Counted from the first letter of the stretch, positions 31,871 through 44,766 are shown. The stretch is DNA of 64,000 nucleotides from Linyphia triangularis (GCA_963978545.1 OZ021723.1:10590593-10654592); one strand, 5' to 3'. The notes: generated from the letters alone by a model not told the origin. Numbers and translations: made by a program.

Positions 31871-33205
31871 GCAAGAGGTTTGAGATTAGCAAGCAGCATT
31901 AATATACATGAAGCAGCAGAATAAACGTTATTTTGTGGATTTATGATTGCAAAATGAAAAACTATAAGAGATAAGAGGTCGTAGACCATTCTGTACTTAA
32001 TTCTTTTAAACCCAACTGATCACCAAAACCTCTTTGTACACTTTATGTTGCGAATTACGTTTGCACCAATGAACAGAAAGTTCATTTTTCTGTTTCGGTC
32101 GGCAAGAATGCATCAAGTGTCTGATCAGATTTATAGTACATAAACTGCTTTACCAACTAAACATTACAGCACACAACACTAAACATCACAGTAATCCACA
32201 ATAACATCACAGCAATCCACAATAACATCACAGCAGGGCTTCAGAGTGTCTTCCCTGAATCTATCGTCGCACTTTTCATGTCTGCATGAATGGAGCATGA
32301 CGAAGACTTTAGTTTCTTGGAATGACATTAACATTGCACCATCTATGTTTTAATTTGAAGTGACATTAACCAGGCATTCTTAAATTGGGTCTGAATGGCA
32401 AAATTCTCTTTAACAATAAATTATTTCAGACCTTATGCACATCAAATCGCCAGGACGTTGAGGTTCGAAAATTGATACAAAAAAAATACGTTTTCGTTTC
32501 AGCATCCATCTATTTGCGCACACTGGAGTTGTTGCCCTCTGCCAACTTTATACTACAGATGCTATGCGTTTATTTTTATGACTTTATGTTTGAATCGATT
32601 TTCGAAGCTGGTACACTGGCTAAATCACTGGCAGCCAGTCCTTGAAGAACTGGTGAAACTTATACACTAGCAAACTAGTCATTAAAAACTTTAGAGAGCC
32701 TCCATTATATTCGTTGACAAATCTTACGAAGTGTCTTTGCATCAAGGTTACTTGACACGTAAGTTTATGCTCTAAGGAAATGCCTTGTGACCTTGAATGG
32801 CAATGACATTACTAACTCACGCATTGTCCAGCAAAATCAGTAAGGAAATCAACTGAGTATCTAAAGCTTGGCGAGGAAAACGTATAAGTTTTTATCGATT
32901 ATGCATGGTTTGGCGTTATCTTTGGGTATGCTGGAATCTTCTACGCACAACCAGCTGTAAGTTTTCCATGAAGTTAGGCAGTTTGATGGTACCTGTTCCG
33001 GCTGGTTATTTGGCTAACATACTGATACTGCCGTTCCATCACTTATAAAGCACATCAGCAACATGGTTTCGCTGTCCTGTCTATAGTCAAACTTAGGCTT
33101 GGAGGAAAGATCATGCACAAAACAGAGAAGTTATACCATCAGCACATTACTGTACATACTTTGGCGACACTTCCAAGCAACCACACATCGCCAGAACCTC
33201 TTGTT
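31871..33205 (-). other. 3' flank, and probably 3' UTR, of the Ras-like gene
   Basis: Downstream of the stop codon on the minus strand. A minus-strand AATAAA lies at 32569-32574, about 630 bp past the stop, and is the best poly(A) candidate seen. ACATCACAGCAATCCACAAT repeats occur at about 32160-32235. No other gene seen. Confidence 0.35.
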
Positions 33206-33564
33206 TTACACGATGATGCACGACTTGGCGGAGTCGGGTTTCTTTTTGGGCTCCAAGCCCGTTTTGGGCACGCTGGATCTCCTACGTACAGCCAGGTTGA
33301 TGTTGCCAATGGAGCTGAGGCGCCTGCTGAGTCGTCTGGACGTGGAAGAAGGTGGCGGAGGAGGCGGCTGTTCCAAGTCGTGCGCGTGCTGCAGAAGTTC
33401 TTGGAAGAGGAGGGCGACGTTCTGGTTGGACTTGGCGCTGGTCTCGATGTACCTGCAGACGCGGCTCGGGTCCTGCGTCGCCTCCTGTACCATTTCCTCT
33501 GTGACTTGACGCTCCGTGTCCAGGTCGGTCTTGTTTCCAACAAGCACCACTGGGACTTTGTCGC
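33206..33564 (-). CDS. Ras-like small GTPase, last exon
   Basis: The exon begins after the acceptor CCATTCCAG and encodes 118 residues plus TAA. It carries the guanine-specificity motif NKTD (VPVVLVGNKTDLD) and the G5 motif ETSAK, followed by an LFQELL helix. The C-terminal extension has six prolines, RRLSRRLSS and RRRSS (R-R-x-S, the PKA-type consensus), a KKK patch and the CAAX box CIIV, so it should be prenylated and membrane-attached. It continues the exon at 63225-63398: both borders are phase 1 and the split codon reads Gly, giving LRG-DKVP. Together with the DTAGS motif and FPAM, it resembles the DIRAS/RASD-like part of the Ras family. The exact orthologue is not claimed. Overlapping open frames on both strands here are shadows. 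Confidence 0.95.
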
Positions 33565-33984
33565 CTGGAATGGAAGGGGAGGAGAACGATGAGTGAATGG
33601 ACAGTTATTTAAAGATTATTAAAGACAGTAAAAGTCATTCCTATTTTAAAAAAAAAAAAAAAAAAAAGCGCAAAGTTATTCACGCATAAAAGTGTAAGAA
33701 AAAAGAAGAGCGGAAATAATACTGGGAGTGTCATAAAAAGAAAAAGGTTAAGTAATTCTTAACACCAAAATGCTAAAAGAAAGTAAGCGCATTTGAAATT
33801 TTTTGTTGCATCAAAAGTCAAACAAAATCTTAAAACAACTGGTGGAATTCAGTTATACATTTGATTTGTTTTGTTTTGTTTTGAAACCACCGACTATCTA
33901 TTTCTGCCACTTATAAAGTGCTTAACACAGCCAAATACGTCTCGTAATTTTGAGCTTCTAGAAGAATACGAGATCGAAATATTC

Positions 33985-34161
33985 TAGTGTAAACCCCTCT
34001 CTCCGACCCCACCACACCAACGAGAGGACATTGAGGCCATGACAGATTTAATGTGCATCAGCCCCCATTAGGTACACACCGATATTTGGCGGACCGAGGA
34101 CAGAACACGCAACCCTCCGGTTACGAGCTCGATACTCTACCGCCTAGGCTATCGGGAGCCC
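33985..34161 (-). mobile_element. SINE-3: second tRNA-like SINE family
   Basis: On the minus strand it begins CTCCCGATAGCCTAGGCGGT, a tRNA 5' end with an A box, then GGGTTGCGTGTTCTGTCC, a degenerate B box, then a non-tRNA body (ATGGGGGCTGATGCACATTA and on). The tRNA fold is incomplete, so it is a SINE rather than a tRNA gene. Confidence 0.65.
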
Positions 34162-34285
34162 TTATACATTTGAATCAATATTTAAAGTAAATGGAAAACA
34201 TTGAAGTTGTTTGTATATGGATTTTTAATCATCAGAAAATCAAGAAATATTGCCCCCAGAAGCATTAATATATTGAAATATTGTA

Positions 34286-34535
34286 GACGCGAGTTGCGAT
34301 AAACTTTCAAAACTGGTTTCCGCTGCTTTTCAAACCAAGTTGATTCAGATGTAGTGACGTCACATTTGATTCGAACCAAATGTGTCATTTTCCCACCGAA
34401 ATCTAACAAGCGATTATAGGTTGCAAATTATAAAAAAGAAAAAACGCAGTGAGCAAAATTTTTTGTATCCTTATCGAAACATTTCGAATTGAATAATAAA
34501 AATAAAAATAAAAAAAATACTAGAATTGTCTATAG
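34286..34535 (+). mobile_element. Rep-N fragment
   Basis: The right half of Rep-N: AACTGGTTTCCGCTGCTTTT, GTGACGTCACATTTGATTCG, then the degraded end ATACTAGAATTGTC. The left half is missing. Confidence 0.65.
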
Positions 34536-35701
34536 CACACTACTTGTCGTAATTAATTGGACATATAATTTCGAACTTGTTAATAAAAACAATGGAAACT
34601 GACTGATTGGTTTTTCACAACTTTTTCCATTTTTCTGTAGATGGGTAAACATACTTGTTTTAATCCCCCTTCCACCTCAGTTAAAATCTAGTTAACGCCT
34701 TGCCATTTATGTCAATAAAAACTTATTACCATATCAAATCAAATAAAAACTGAAAAATAGGGAGCAGTAACCGTTGCAGTTCCGAAAAGAAAAAATGAAA
34801 ATGGCGAACATTACAATTAACATTTAAGTTCGAGTATCATCAAATGTGGTATGAAATCTTTTGCTTTTCAAAGAAGATGAAAAGAAAAGAAAGGGAAGGA
34901 AAAAAAAACCTGTCCTTTAAAAGATCGATATCGTAATTTTCGGGATTTTAAAACGACATTAAAAGAATTCTTTTGCAGCGCTCGAAAGACATGAACGTGG
35001 GTGTTAATGGAATAATAATAAAACAAAAAAAAATTTAAAAAAAAAAAGATTTTTCTTCCAGATCTCTTCAACTGAAGAGCTTTTCCTGGTTTTCTATTTA
35101 AAAACCCGATGAGATCTGCGCAATATTTTATATATATGAATAAAGATACAGAAAATAATCCATCAAAAAACACGCTCAGTTTTGATATCCCAATTTACGG
35201 TGTAAAAACCATTTATGTTACAGTGTAGACTGCAGTCCAAAGGTAGTTTTTTTTTTAATCGACAGTTAGAAAACTTTTTCGTAATTGAAATTTGTATGGT
35301 TTCACTTAAATATGATGGAAATGACAATTAGTAAAAAGGACGACATTGGATTTTTGTTAAAAAAAAATATTTCTATCCTTTTCTTTCGTTGTTATATCTG
35401 GTAAAAATTTAGTTACTTATGCAACTAGTGGGGAGAGTAATACTTTTTTAAACGAGGTAAATGCTTCTTTGACTCGTGCGATAACACGAGTTAAATAATT
35501 TACCGAGTTTTTAAAAGTATTTTCCCACGTGTTGCATGCGAAATTTTTTATGATCACGCTCAAAATATATTTTATGCATTTATTTGTTAATGTTGTCATC
35601 TCCAGTCTATGAATTTTTTCGAAAATTATGTCATTTCAAAACCGAGACTATTTTACATTCGAGCACGAGGCGTGCAAGAAAGTATTTTTTCGCACTAGTA
35701 A
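34536..35701. other. AT-rich intron sequence, nothing identified
   Basis: No gene or named repeat seen. Confidence 0.45.
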
Positions 35702-35703
35702 TA

Positions 35704-36363
35704 GACAGAGAGGCGACTGCAATTTTTGGACCCCATCGAACATCATTCTGATTTTTTTATAGAAATTAGAGAAAAGTGAGTAGATTACGAATCCACTGGT
35801 CTGCCGTGGCAAAAATGGCCGAAACTGGTCAAAAATCGACTTTTAATAAGTTGAACTAAATCCAATTTCCAAATGCGCCATAACTTGCAAAATAATGAGC
35901 ATTTTTTTTTTTTTTTGGTAACCCTCACTCTTTAATTATCAATTAAGAAGGTTGCAGACGATTCAGATATCTGGCGACGGTCTACTTGCATCTATTAAAA
36001 ATGAGCCAAGTTGGCAATAAACATTACGTCACGTCTGACGTAACTGATGTCGCCAGTTTGGCTTACTTTTAAAAGATACAAGTTTTACCGAGCCAGAGAT
36101 CAAAAATCGTTTGCGCTTTTTCTCATTGAAAATCAAAATGCAATGGGTTGCCAGACGAAAAAGTGTTCTCTTTTTAGCAAGTTATGACATATTTGGCAAT
36201 CGGATTTTAGTTCAACTCATTCCAAGTCGATTTTTGATCAGTTTCGGCCATTTTCGCCACGGCAGACCAGTGGATTCGTAATCTACTCACTTTTCTCCAA
36301 TTTCTATAAAAAAATTCAGAATGATGTTCGATGGGGTCTAAAAATTGCAGTCGCCTCTCGGAC
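35704..36363 (-). mobile_element. PalA copy 5
   Basis: Full length (660 bp), with TA at 35702-35703 and 36364-36365. Same orientation as copy 3. The left terminus is altered (GACAGAGAGG). Confidence 0.9.
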
Positions 36364-36757
36364 TATAAGGTGTTCTAAACATCCCCACCTCCCAAATTTC
36401 CGTAAAAATACTTTAAAGGTGTAAAAAGTTGAAAAACGAATCGAATGCCTTTAACACAGAGTTCTGTTTGCTTGAATATAGAACACCAACGATCGTTTTT
36501 TCTTCTCTTCTCAATTTCACTTATAAGAATAGATAATATAAGAATTTTCGAAAAGTATATCGCGAAAAACACCATATTGGCAGAATTTTTTTTTTTAAAC
36601 AGACTCATATATGATTCATCGCAAAAAATATCGCCAAACTGGCCATTTTTTCTAAACGAATGATGAAAATATGCAAACGATAAATGTCATCACAAATCCA
36701 CATCAGTAATATAGTGCAATTGAAAGCTGTGCGATGTTCCACACCCATAGTTACAAC
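36364..36757 (+). mobile_element. Rep-F copy 3
   Basis: Starts at TAAGGTGTTCTAAACATCCC and ends at GATGTTCCACACCCATAG. It directly abuts PalA copy 5; the first part of Rep-F is absent. Confidence 0.8.
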
Positions 36758-36990
36758 TTGAAATGATGCTAGGTAATATACAGATTCAAAAATACACCAT
36801 AAACCTTAGACACGAATGGGAAAACTGTTTCTGTCCTTTCTTCATAATAGTTTTGAAAAATTTTCATGTATTTTAACTTTCACACACAAGTCCTTTCTCT
36901 CCCTCTCGTTAGGGAGGGAAAAAACATTTGTCTTGCTCTTTTAATTTGCTTCTTAAACTAATATAAAAATAATTACCATCATATTTATAT

Positions 36991-37730
36991 TGTTACGAAT
37001 TTTCGTATATTTGTGAATATTTCGTAGTGTTAATTTTGTAAATAGTAAAATTTATGTACATTTCGCATAAGGCAGTGCAATAGTTCGCCGTTAGTTTGTT
37101 TCCGTGCAATGAGTCCCTTGATGCTTGATAACGGGTTTTACAGAGGTAACTCTGGAAAGCGAGTTTCAAGGGGCAGGGCATTTAACATTATGGTAATGGG
37201 AATCTCGCCAAATTGGCGACGGTTTTGGCTACTAATTTTTGTCGCCAAATTTGGCGAGAAATCGCCAAATGTCGCTAAACTTGGCGACTATTTGGCGACA
37301 TTTTCGATACATGTATAGGTACATGTATCCCATGTATAGGACTTTTCGACTACAATCTGGAAAGTTCTCCAAATGTCTATCTCTGGAATATTCACGAAAG
37401 TTCCCAACTCCTAAATAAGAACGGCCGTGAGTAGGGTTAGTAGTTGATGGATTTTGAGTCACTGAATTAGTTGACTGGTGAGTTGACTGGAATTACTGAG
37501 TAGTTCTAAAACGAACTGTATTGCATTGTCTTTTGCGGCGATTTAGCAGTTGTTTGTCAAGTTTTTAACTGCTGTTTTATGCTCTATTGAGGTGAAAAGA
37601 GCTGGATTGTGCCTTTTAGAACGAGAAGTTCTGGAGCTGTAAGAGAACTGTGAAGAGTTATTTTGGAATAAATTTCTGCAAGTTTTGTTCTTCTTTGGCA
37701 TCAAATCTTTCGAACCCGTCCAACGCAACA
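36991..37730 (+). mobile_element. Gyp-LTR solo copy 3
   Basis: TGTTACGAATTTTCG to CAACGCAACA, flanked by ATAT on both sides. TTGGCGA/TCGCCAA cluster at 37204-37302. A poly(A) signal AATAAA lies near 37668. Confidence 0.92.
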
Positions 37731-37889
37731 ATATTTTTTAAGAGTGTTAAAATGTTTCAAGATGTTATTCTAAATCTTTCAATGTTGTATCAATATAAAA
37801 TAATTTATTATAAATATTTTTTAAATTAGCAAAATCAATTTTATTATTGTAAAAAATAATGCAAAGTTTTTTAATAAAAGGGCATCAAA

Positions 37890-38364
37890 TTTTTGTTTCT
37901 ATCATTAGTAGAACTTGAAATATTTAACTTTTTGTTTCATGACAACTGCATCTCAAGCATGCTATCTTGAAACTTTGAAACTGTTTTTCTCGGTGATAGA
38001 TTTTTATCCGTTTTTTGAGTTTAAATTGATATAACTTAAAAACTACTTTTTATAAATTTATGAAACTTTCCGCAATTTTTTTTTCATATATATTTCTTTA
38101 ATTATTTAATTATTCTTCAGGAATAATGTTTTTTTATTTAACAATTTTTTAAAATGTTTTTGGAGTTTAGCATACTAAGGATTTTATACAGTTTTGCACA
38201 AAATATTTTTTTTTTAATTTTTTCTATTTACTTTACTGAAAAATCACATTAAAGAATTTTTTATACGAATTATAAGAAGTAATTTTATACAAAAATGATG
38301 TGATTTTTTAAAAAAAGTTTTTTAGATATATTAAATTCAGAAAATAACAAAATTTTGAAGTTTT

Positions 38365-38398
<34 letters not shown>

Positions 38399-38525
38399 TT
38401 TTTAAATTTGAAAATTCAAAATAGTTTTTTAAATTTCAAAGCATCATGCATTACTGTACAAAAATTTAAAAAAAAATAATTCTAAAGATAAAGATTTTAG
38501 AATTTTGAGTCCCGAACCCATTTAA
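37890..38525 (+). repeat. Dispersed AT-rich repeat, shared with 49385-49905
   Basis: Matches 49385-49905 in order and orientation, with about 10-15% visible differences: TTTCTATCATTAGTAGAACT, GAGTTTAAATTGATATAACT, TAAGAAGTAATTTTATRCAA. Probably part of Elem-L, since the second copy lies inside an Elem-L. Confidence 0.7.
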
Positions 38526-38704
38526 TGGTATAGAACAATATTCTGTCGATAACTCTAAATGTTTGACAGCGAAAATTTCATTAAAGAGGTATCTTAATGA
38601 AAGAAATAATTATGTATCATTTGCATTCAATGGTAATTTTTCACTGTGCAAATTACAAAATTAACGTTCTTCCTTTTGAAAAAGAACTCCAATTAAAATC
38701 AATA

Positions 38705-39495
38705 AAGTACTAGGGGGCTTCGCCCCCTGCTCGCTAACGCTCGCCAACCCCCAAACGCTTTGCTGCGCTCGAATTGAGCGGCTTTGCCGCTCGAATTTGT
38801 GGTTAAAACATCTTGCTGCGCTCGAATAGGTTTACCAGCCATAAAAAATGTAACCAAATTTTTATAAATTTAATGTAAGGCCTAATAGAGAAAACACCCA
38901 AATTGCAAGTTTCATAATAGAAAGTTAAATATACTATCCGCCAACATTCTGACTTAAAACTTCATTAGCTATGCCCTAACATTGAAGTCCCAATATCTTT
39001 TATTTATTCTGATAAGTCGCCCCGTTAGAGAACGACATCTAACGCGAGGCATTTTCTGGATAGAAATATACTTCAAAGTAATAATTACTCTAATACAAAA
39101 ATGCTTCAGAAAAACAGAAAAAATCAACTTTGAAACGAAGAGTTTAAAAAGAGCTTTAAAATTAGCAACGTTTTGTTGTTTACATACGTAAGGATAGCTT
39201 TAAAATTAGCAACGGTTGGTTGGTTGGTTGAACCCCCGAGCAGCCTGTTTGTTGTTTACATACGTAAGGATGTTGCCAATCATATATTCAAAATCATTGA
39301 GGCTTTGTAGTAGCTTAATGATGAAAAATATTGAAATTTAACTAATTAATAAAGTGTTAATAAATTATTTTGGCACGTTTTGGCAAATCTACAGCTTATT
39401 TCCTTTAAAATGACACCTTGATCATTGAAATTGGTTGAGCAGTTTAGGCAGACGGACTAACCCCAAAAAATGTATTGCCTATTAAATATATAGAT
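38705..39495 (+). repeat. Dispersed repeat with GC hairpins
   Basis: Begins with the hairpin GGGGGCTTCGCCCCC and related CGCTCGAATTGAGCGGC/GCCGCTCGAAT repeats. It ends with GGCAGACGGACTAACCCC and a short AT tail, a style seen at the 3' ends of some dispersed elements. The interior holds a partial direct duplication (AAAATTAGCAACG...TACATACGTAAGGAT, twice, 39160-39270) containing (GGTT)4. Class not established. Confidence 0.45.
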
Positions 39496-40338
39496 TTAAT
39501 TTTAGTTACACTTAAATACTTTACTTTAATTAATAACTAAAATTAAAAATAATAAAATTATGGAAAAGTTAATCCGTGTAAATTTAATAAAGTGTTTTTG
39601 CAAATCATTATTATTTTTCATGGATCAAATAATATAATTGATGAATAAAGTCACAGGTAATACCGCTTTCTTTTGAAATTACTATTTGGAATATAATTTT
39701 AAGGAGTATACTTAGAAAAGAGGGGTTTTTTTCTGTAAGCCTCATTGGGATTCTGTGTTATTCAATACTTATATTTCGCAATTCATTTGAGTATTAATAC
39801 TGCGGAACTTGCACAAGTGAGGAAAATGAATATTTTTTTGTATTTTCTAGTGTTATCCAACGAATATATTTGAGCAGTGCAATTATTTTTTTATCTTTAT
39901 GCTTCCAATTAATCAAAAATCGAGTTTGAAATTAGCTGAAATCAAAGCAAAAGTCACGTGACCAAAAACACATGAAAAAACCGTGACGTGGTTACGCAGA
40001 GATAAAGTCGCAAAACGAAGGAGAAACCATACTCATTCCTCGTCTAAAACAGGTTTTAAACTGGTTCATTATCTGCGCGTCGACGTTTCACGTAAAATGG
40101 GCTTTTTTCCCGCCACATCGCAAAGTGAAAAACTAAATATTTTTTTTAACTATCTATCCGAGCTCAAATTTTTGAAAGATTGGTATTTATTGTTTTTCAT
40201 GATTTTTCTCTACTTTAATTTAAAATAAAATCAAAAAACGTGAACGTTCCTCATTAATGTTTTCACTCTTAAAAGGTTTTTTTTCTCACAAAGTAGGAAT
40301 TCTAAAAAAATTAAGGATTATTAACATTTTTAAATCGT
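39496..40338. other. AT-rich intron sequence, nothing identified
   Basis: An 81-codon + strand frame (39983-40228) has no recognisable motif and is not called. Confidence 0.4.
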
Positions 40339-40690
40339 TTATATTAACTTCGATTTTGTGTGCGGCTGGGTACGTTGATGGCGTTCAAATCTACGGCTAT
40401 CACTGTCAATAAAAGGTCGCTTTAACGGAATACTAATAAACCAAATTGCCGTCATCCAATCGCGCTGAAATAGCATTGTACCAATCTTGGAAGAAACTCC
40501 TTCCTGTTCCAAAACTGCTTTAATAAATAAATAATAATAATGTTTTAATCCAAAATATATAAAAGATATTTGGATGTGAGTGCAGAAATCGACATTCTTT
40601 TTTAATGAATAAATTTTGAAACGTAGTTTGTTGCCAAAATGCCAAACTTGACATTTTTTTTTTATTAATGAAAATATGTAAACGGTAAAT
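40339..40690 (-). repeat. Rep-R copy 2
   Basis: The minus strand matches 15060-15430. The 119-codon open frame here has no recognised protein similarity, and its counterpart in copy 1 is not open, so it is not called as a gene. Confidence 0.5.
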
Positions 40691-40770
40691 TCTATCAAAC
40701 CATGGCAAATATAAATGCAGTGGTCAGTAAGTGTAACTGAAAGTTGTGCGATGTTCCACTCTTCTACTTT
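40691..40770 (+). mobile_element. Rep-F end fragment
   Basis: Contains GAAAGTTGTGCGATGTTCCA, the Rep-F right end, without its body. Confidence 0.7.
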
Positions 40771-41217
40771 AACAATAAACAGTCTTTAGTTTTTCTATTC
40801 GAGGAATTCATAAATGAACTTCTATTATGGATTTTTCTTGTAAATGCAAGCGCATGATAGTAAATTCATTCAGTTTCAAATGAAAATTATTGATGATAGT
40901 CTCTACAGCCTTCCCGTTGCGATGTTAAAGTATTAGTTTATTATTTTCCAAAGAAACCATCAAATAACGTCTCAATTTATAAAGGAATATAGTTTTCATC
41001 ACAATATATTTTTAGATTAAAAAATTATATGGGGGGAAGGAGGGGGGGAGAGAGTAAGGAAAAGTTAAGAATTGGAATGATACTATTTGGCATTAGGAGC
41101 TCAGTGAGATTTTTTTTTTTTTTTTTAATGGTTTACGGTGGTTAAGAAATTTTTTTTACAAAGCAATTGAATATGTTATTACTTTCGATTTTTTTTTTTT
41201 TTTTTTGCATTTCAACT

Positions 41218-41916
41218 CGTTTCAGAACATCCTGATTTTAAAAAAAAACGATCTAGAAAAAATGTATGTCTGTGTGTGTGTTTGTGTGTCTTGTGGTCAG
41301 CATAATTCCTGAACAAATTGACCTACGATGTTCAAATTTGGTGTGCGGGTTGGCGATAGCAGAGGGACCTACCATTTAGGTTTTCGTCAAAATTGCGCAT
41401 GCTCATAAGATAGCTGCCATTGAAAAAATCAAGTTTTTCAGTATTTTTAATGTTTTTCAGCCGCAATTTTGCTAAAAAACGGCTCTAACGATTTTGTTTA
41501 AAATCCTGTGGTAGTGCCTCTTAAGGTGTTCTAATCGTCCTCACCTCCAAAATTCCCTTAAAAATACTTTAATAGAGTAAAAAATTGAAAAACGAATGCC
41601 TTTAACACAGAGTTATCTTTCCTTGAGTATAGCTCACCGATTATCGTCTTTTCTCCTCTCCTAAGTTTCACTTATAAGAGAGAATAATATACGAATTATC
41701 GAAAAGTATACTGCCAAAAACACCATTTTGGCGATAGATTTTTTTTTTTTTTTTTTTTAAAGACCCATAAAAGAATTATCGCAAAAAAATATTTCCAAAC
41801 TGGCTATTTATTTTTTCTTAAGCGAATGACGAAAATATAAAAACGATAAATGTCACAAATCCGCATTAGTAATATAGTGTAATTGAAAGTTGTGCGATGT
41901 TCCACACCCCTAGTTT
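41218..41916 (+). mobile_element. Rep-F copy 4, near full length
   Basis: From CGTTTCAGAACATCCTGATT through GGTCAGCATAATTCCTGAAC and GTGTTCTAATCG to CGATGTTCCACACCCCTAG. It is the parent of the array that follows. A (TG)n run lies at 41266-41289. Confidence 0.85.
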
Positions 41917-44322
41917 TGTAAACGGATTTCTTTATTTAAAATTTTTGACTGGCTATTTATTTTTTCTTAAGCGTATAATGAAAATATAAAAACGATAAAT
42001 GACACAAACCCACATCAGTAATGCAGTGCAATTGAAAGTTGTGCGATGTTCCACACCCCTAGTTTTTTAAACGGATTTCTTTATTTAAAATTTTTGACTG
42101 GCTATTTATTTTTTCTTAAGCGTATAATGAAAATATAAAAACGATAAATGACACAAATCCACATCAGTAATGCAGTGTAATTGAAAGTTGTGCGATGTTC
42201 CACACCCCTAGTTTTTTAAACGGATTTCTTTATTTAAAATTTTTGACTGGCTATTTATTTTTTCTTAAGCGTATAATGAAAATATAAAAACGATAAATGA
42301 CACAAATCCGCATCAGTAATGCAGTGCAATTGAAAGTTGTGCGATGTTCCACACCCCTAGTTTTTTAAACGGATTTCTTTATTTAAAATTTTTGACTGGC
42401 TATTTATTTTTTCTTAAGCGTATAATGAAAATATAAAAACGATAAATGACACAAATCCACATCAGTAATGCAGTGTAATTGAAAGTTGTGCGATGTTCCA
42501 CACCCCTAGTTTTTTAAACGGATTTCTTTATTTAAAATTTTTGACTGGCTATTTATTTTTTCTTAAGCGTATAATGAAAATATAAAAACGATAAATGACA
42601 CAAATCCACATCAGTAATGCAGTGTAATTGAAAGTTGTGCGATGTTCCACACCCCTAGTTTTTTAAACGGATTTCTTTATTTAAAATTTTTGACTGGCTA
42701 TTTATTTTTTCTTAAGCGTATAATGAAAATATAAAAACGATAAATGACACAAACCCACATCAGTAATGCAGTGCAATTGAAAGTTGTGCGATGTTCCACA
42801 CCCCTAGTTTTTTAAACGGATTTCTTTATTTAAAATTTTTGACTGGCTATTTATTTTTTCTTAAGCGTATAATGAAAATATAAAAACGATAAATGACACA
42901 AATCCACATCAGTAATGCAGTGTAATTGAAAGTTGTGCGATGTTCCACACCCCTAGTTTTTTAAACGGATTTCTTTATTTAAAATTTTTGACTGGCTATT
43001 TATTTTTTCTTAAGCGTATAATGAAAATATAAAAACGATAAATGACACAAATCCGCATCAGTAATGCAGTGTAATTGAAAGTTGTGCGATGTTCCACACC
43101 CCTAGTTTTTTAAACGGATTTCTTTATTTAAAATTTTTGACTGGCTATTTATTTTTTCTTAAGCGTATAATGAAAATATAAAAACGATAAATGACACAAA
43201 TCCACATCAGTAATGCAGTGTAATTGAAAGTTGTGCGATGTTCCACACCCCTAGTTTTTAAACGGATTTCTTTATTTAAAATTTTTGACTGGCTATTTAT
43301 TTTTTCTTAAGCGTATAATGAAAATATAAAAACGATAAATGACACAAATCCACATCAGTAATGCAGTGTAATTGAAAGTTGTGCGATGTTCCACACCCCT
43401 AGTTTTTTAAACGGATTTCTTTATTTAAAATTTTTGACTGGCTATTTATTTTTTCTTAAGCGTATAATGAAAATATAAAAACGATAAATGACACAAACCC
43501 ACATCAGTAATGCAGTGTAATTGAAAGTTGTGCGATGTTCCACACCCCTAGTTTTTTAAACGGATTTCTTTATTTAAAATTTTTGACTGGCTATTTATTT
43601 TTTCTTAAGCGTATAATGAAAATATAAAAACGATAAATGACACAAACCCACATCAGTAATGCAGTGTAATTGAAAGTTGTGCGATGTTCCACACCCCTAG
43701 TTTTTTAAACGGATTTCTTTATTTAAAATTTTTGACTGGCTATTTATTTTTTCTTAAGCGTATAATGAAAATATAAAAACGATAAATGACACAAACCCAC
43801 ATCAGTAATGCAGTGTAATTGAAAGTTGTGCGATGTTCCACACCCCTAGTTTTTTAAACGGATTTCTTTATTTAAAATTTTTGACTGGCTATTTATTTTT
43901 TCTTAAGCGTATAATGAAAATATAAAAACGATAAATGACACAAACCCACATCAGTAATGCAGTGTAATTGAAAGTTGTGCGATGTTCCACACCCCTAGTT
44001 TTTTAAACGGATTTCTTTATTTAAAATTTTTGACTGGCTATTTATTTTTTCTTAAGCGTATAATGAAAATATAAAAACGATAAATGACACAAATCCACAT
44101 CAGTAATGCAGTGTAATTGAAAGTTGGGCGATGTTCCACACCCCTAGTTTTTTAAACGGATTTCTTTATTTAAAATTTTTGACTGGCTATTTATTTTTTC
44201 TTAAGCGTATAATGAAAATATAAAAACGATAAATGACACAAATCCACATCAGTAATGCAGTGTAATTGAAAGTTGTGCGATGTTCCACACCCCTAGTTTT
44301 TTAAACGGATTTCTTTATTTAA
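41917..44322 (+). repeat. Sat149 satellite (about 16 units)
   Basis: Period 149 bp (GACTGG marker at 41947, 42096, 42245 and on). Each unit is the right end of Rep-F (AAGCGTATAATGAAAATATA to GTTCCACACCCCTAG) plus about 35 bp of linker (TTTTTTAAACGGATTTCTTT). Units are almost identical; T/C and A/G variants (CAAATCC or CAAACCC, GTGTAATT or GTGCAATT) alternate. Confidence 0.97.
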
Positions 44323-44766
44323 TTTTTTTTTTTACTACAATCCAATCCTTATCTTATACGCAAACGCCATCATCTTTAACGTCTTTAGTAATCGAGCCTT
44401 CACCAATCGGGACAATACGAAGCACAACCACTTCATATCTAAATTTCTAAAACAAGCTGTTCACTTCCCACACATGCATAACAATGGAATAAAGCACATA
44501 ATAATACTAATCGAATCCTATACGTTATTGTAAGGATTATGATGTTTGTGTAACGGGAGTGAAACATACGAAATATTATGACCCAACCATTTATTAATCC
44601 CTTGTTTTCCAAGTAGTAAGGAGCGGTCAAGGGGGAGGGGGGGGGGAGAGGCAACTGTGTATTTGTCACCAGTGTTAACATATGATATCTAGTGACCAAT
44701 TTGGTACCTCGGCTCACCTTAACCCTTTATTAACTGACGGTACTTATAAAGTCCCGTCAGTTACCT
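44323..44766. other. Spacer
   Basis: No gene seen. A G run lies at 44630-44648. From 44719 a TTAACCCTTTATTAACTGAC block resembles 56345-56400 and leads into Elem-Q. Confidence 0.4.

Noticed and set aside
33099..33592. Plus-strand frames of 136 and 159 codons and a second minus frame of 134 codons
   Set aside because: Shadows of the GC-rich Ras exon on other frames; the minus frame ending at 33206 has the NKTD, ETSAK and CAAX motifs and matching splice phases.
33985..34161. Possible functional tRNA gene
   Set aside because: The A box is good but the B box is degenerate and the acceptor arms do not pair; a SINE body follows.
40339..40698. 119-codon minus-strand frame
   Set aside because: Lies in Rep-R; the related copy at 15040-15470 does not keep the frame open.
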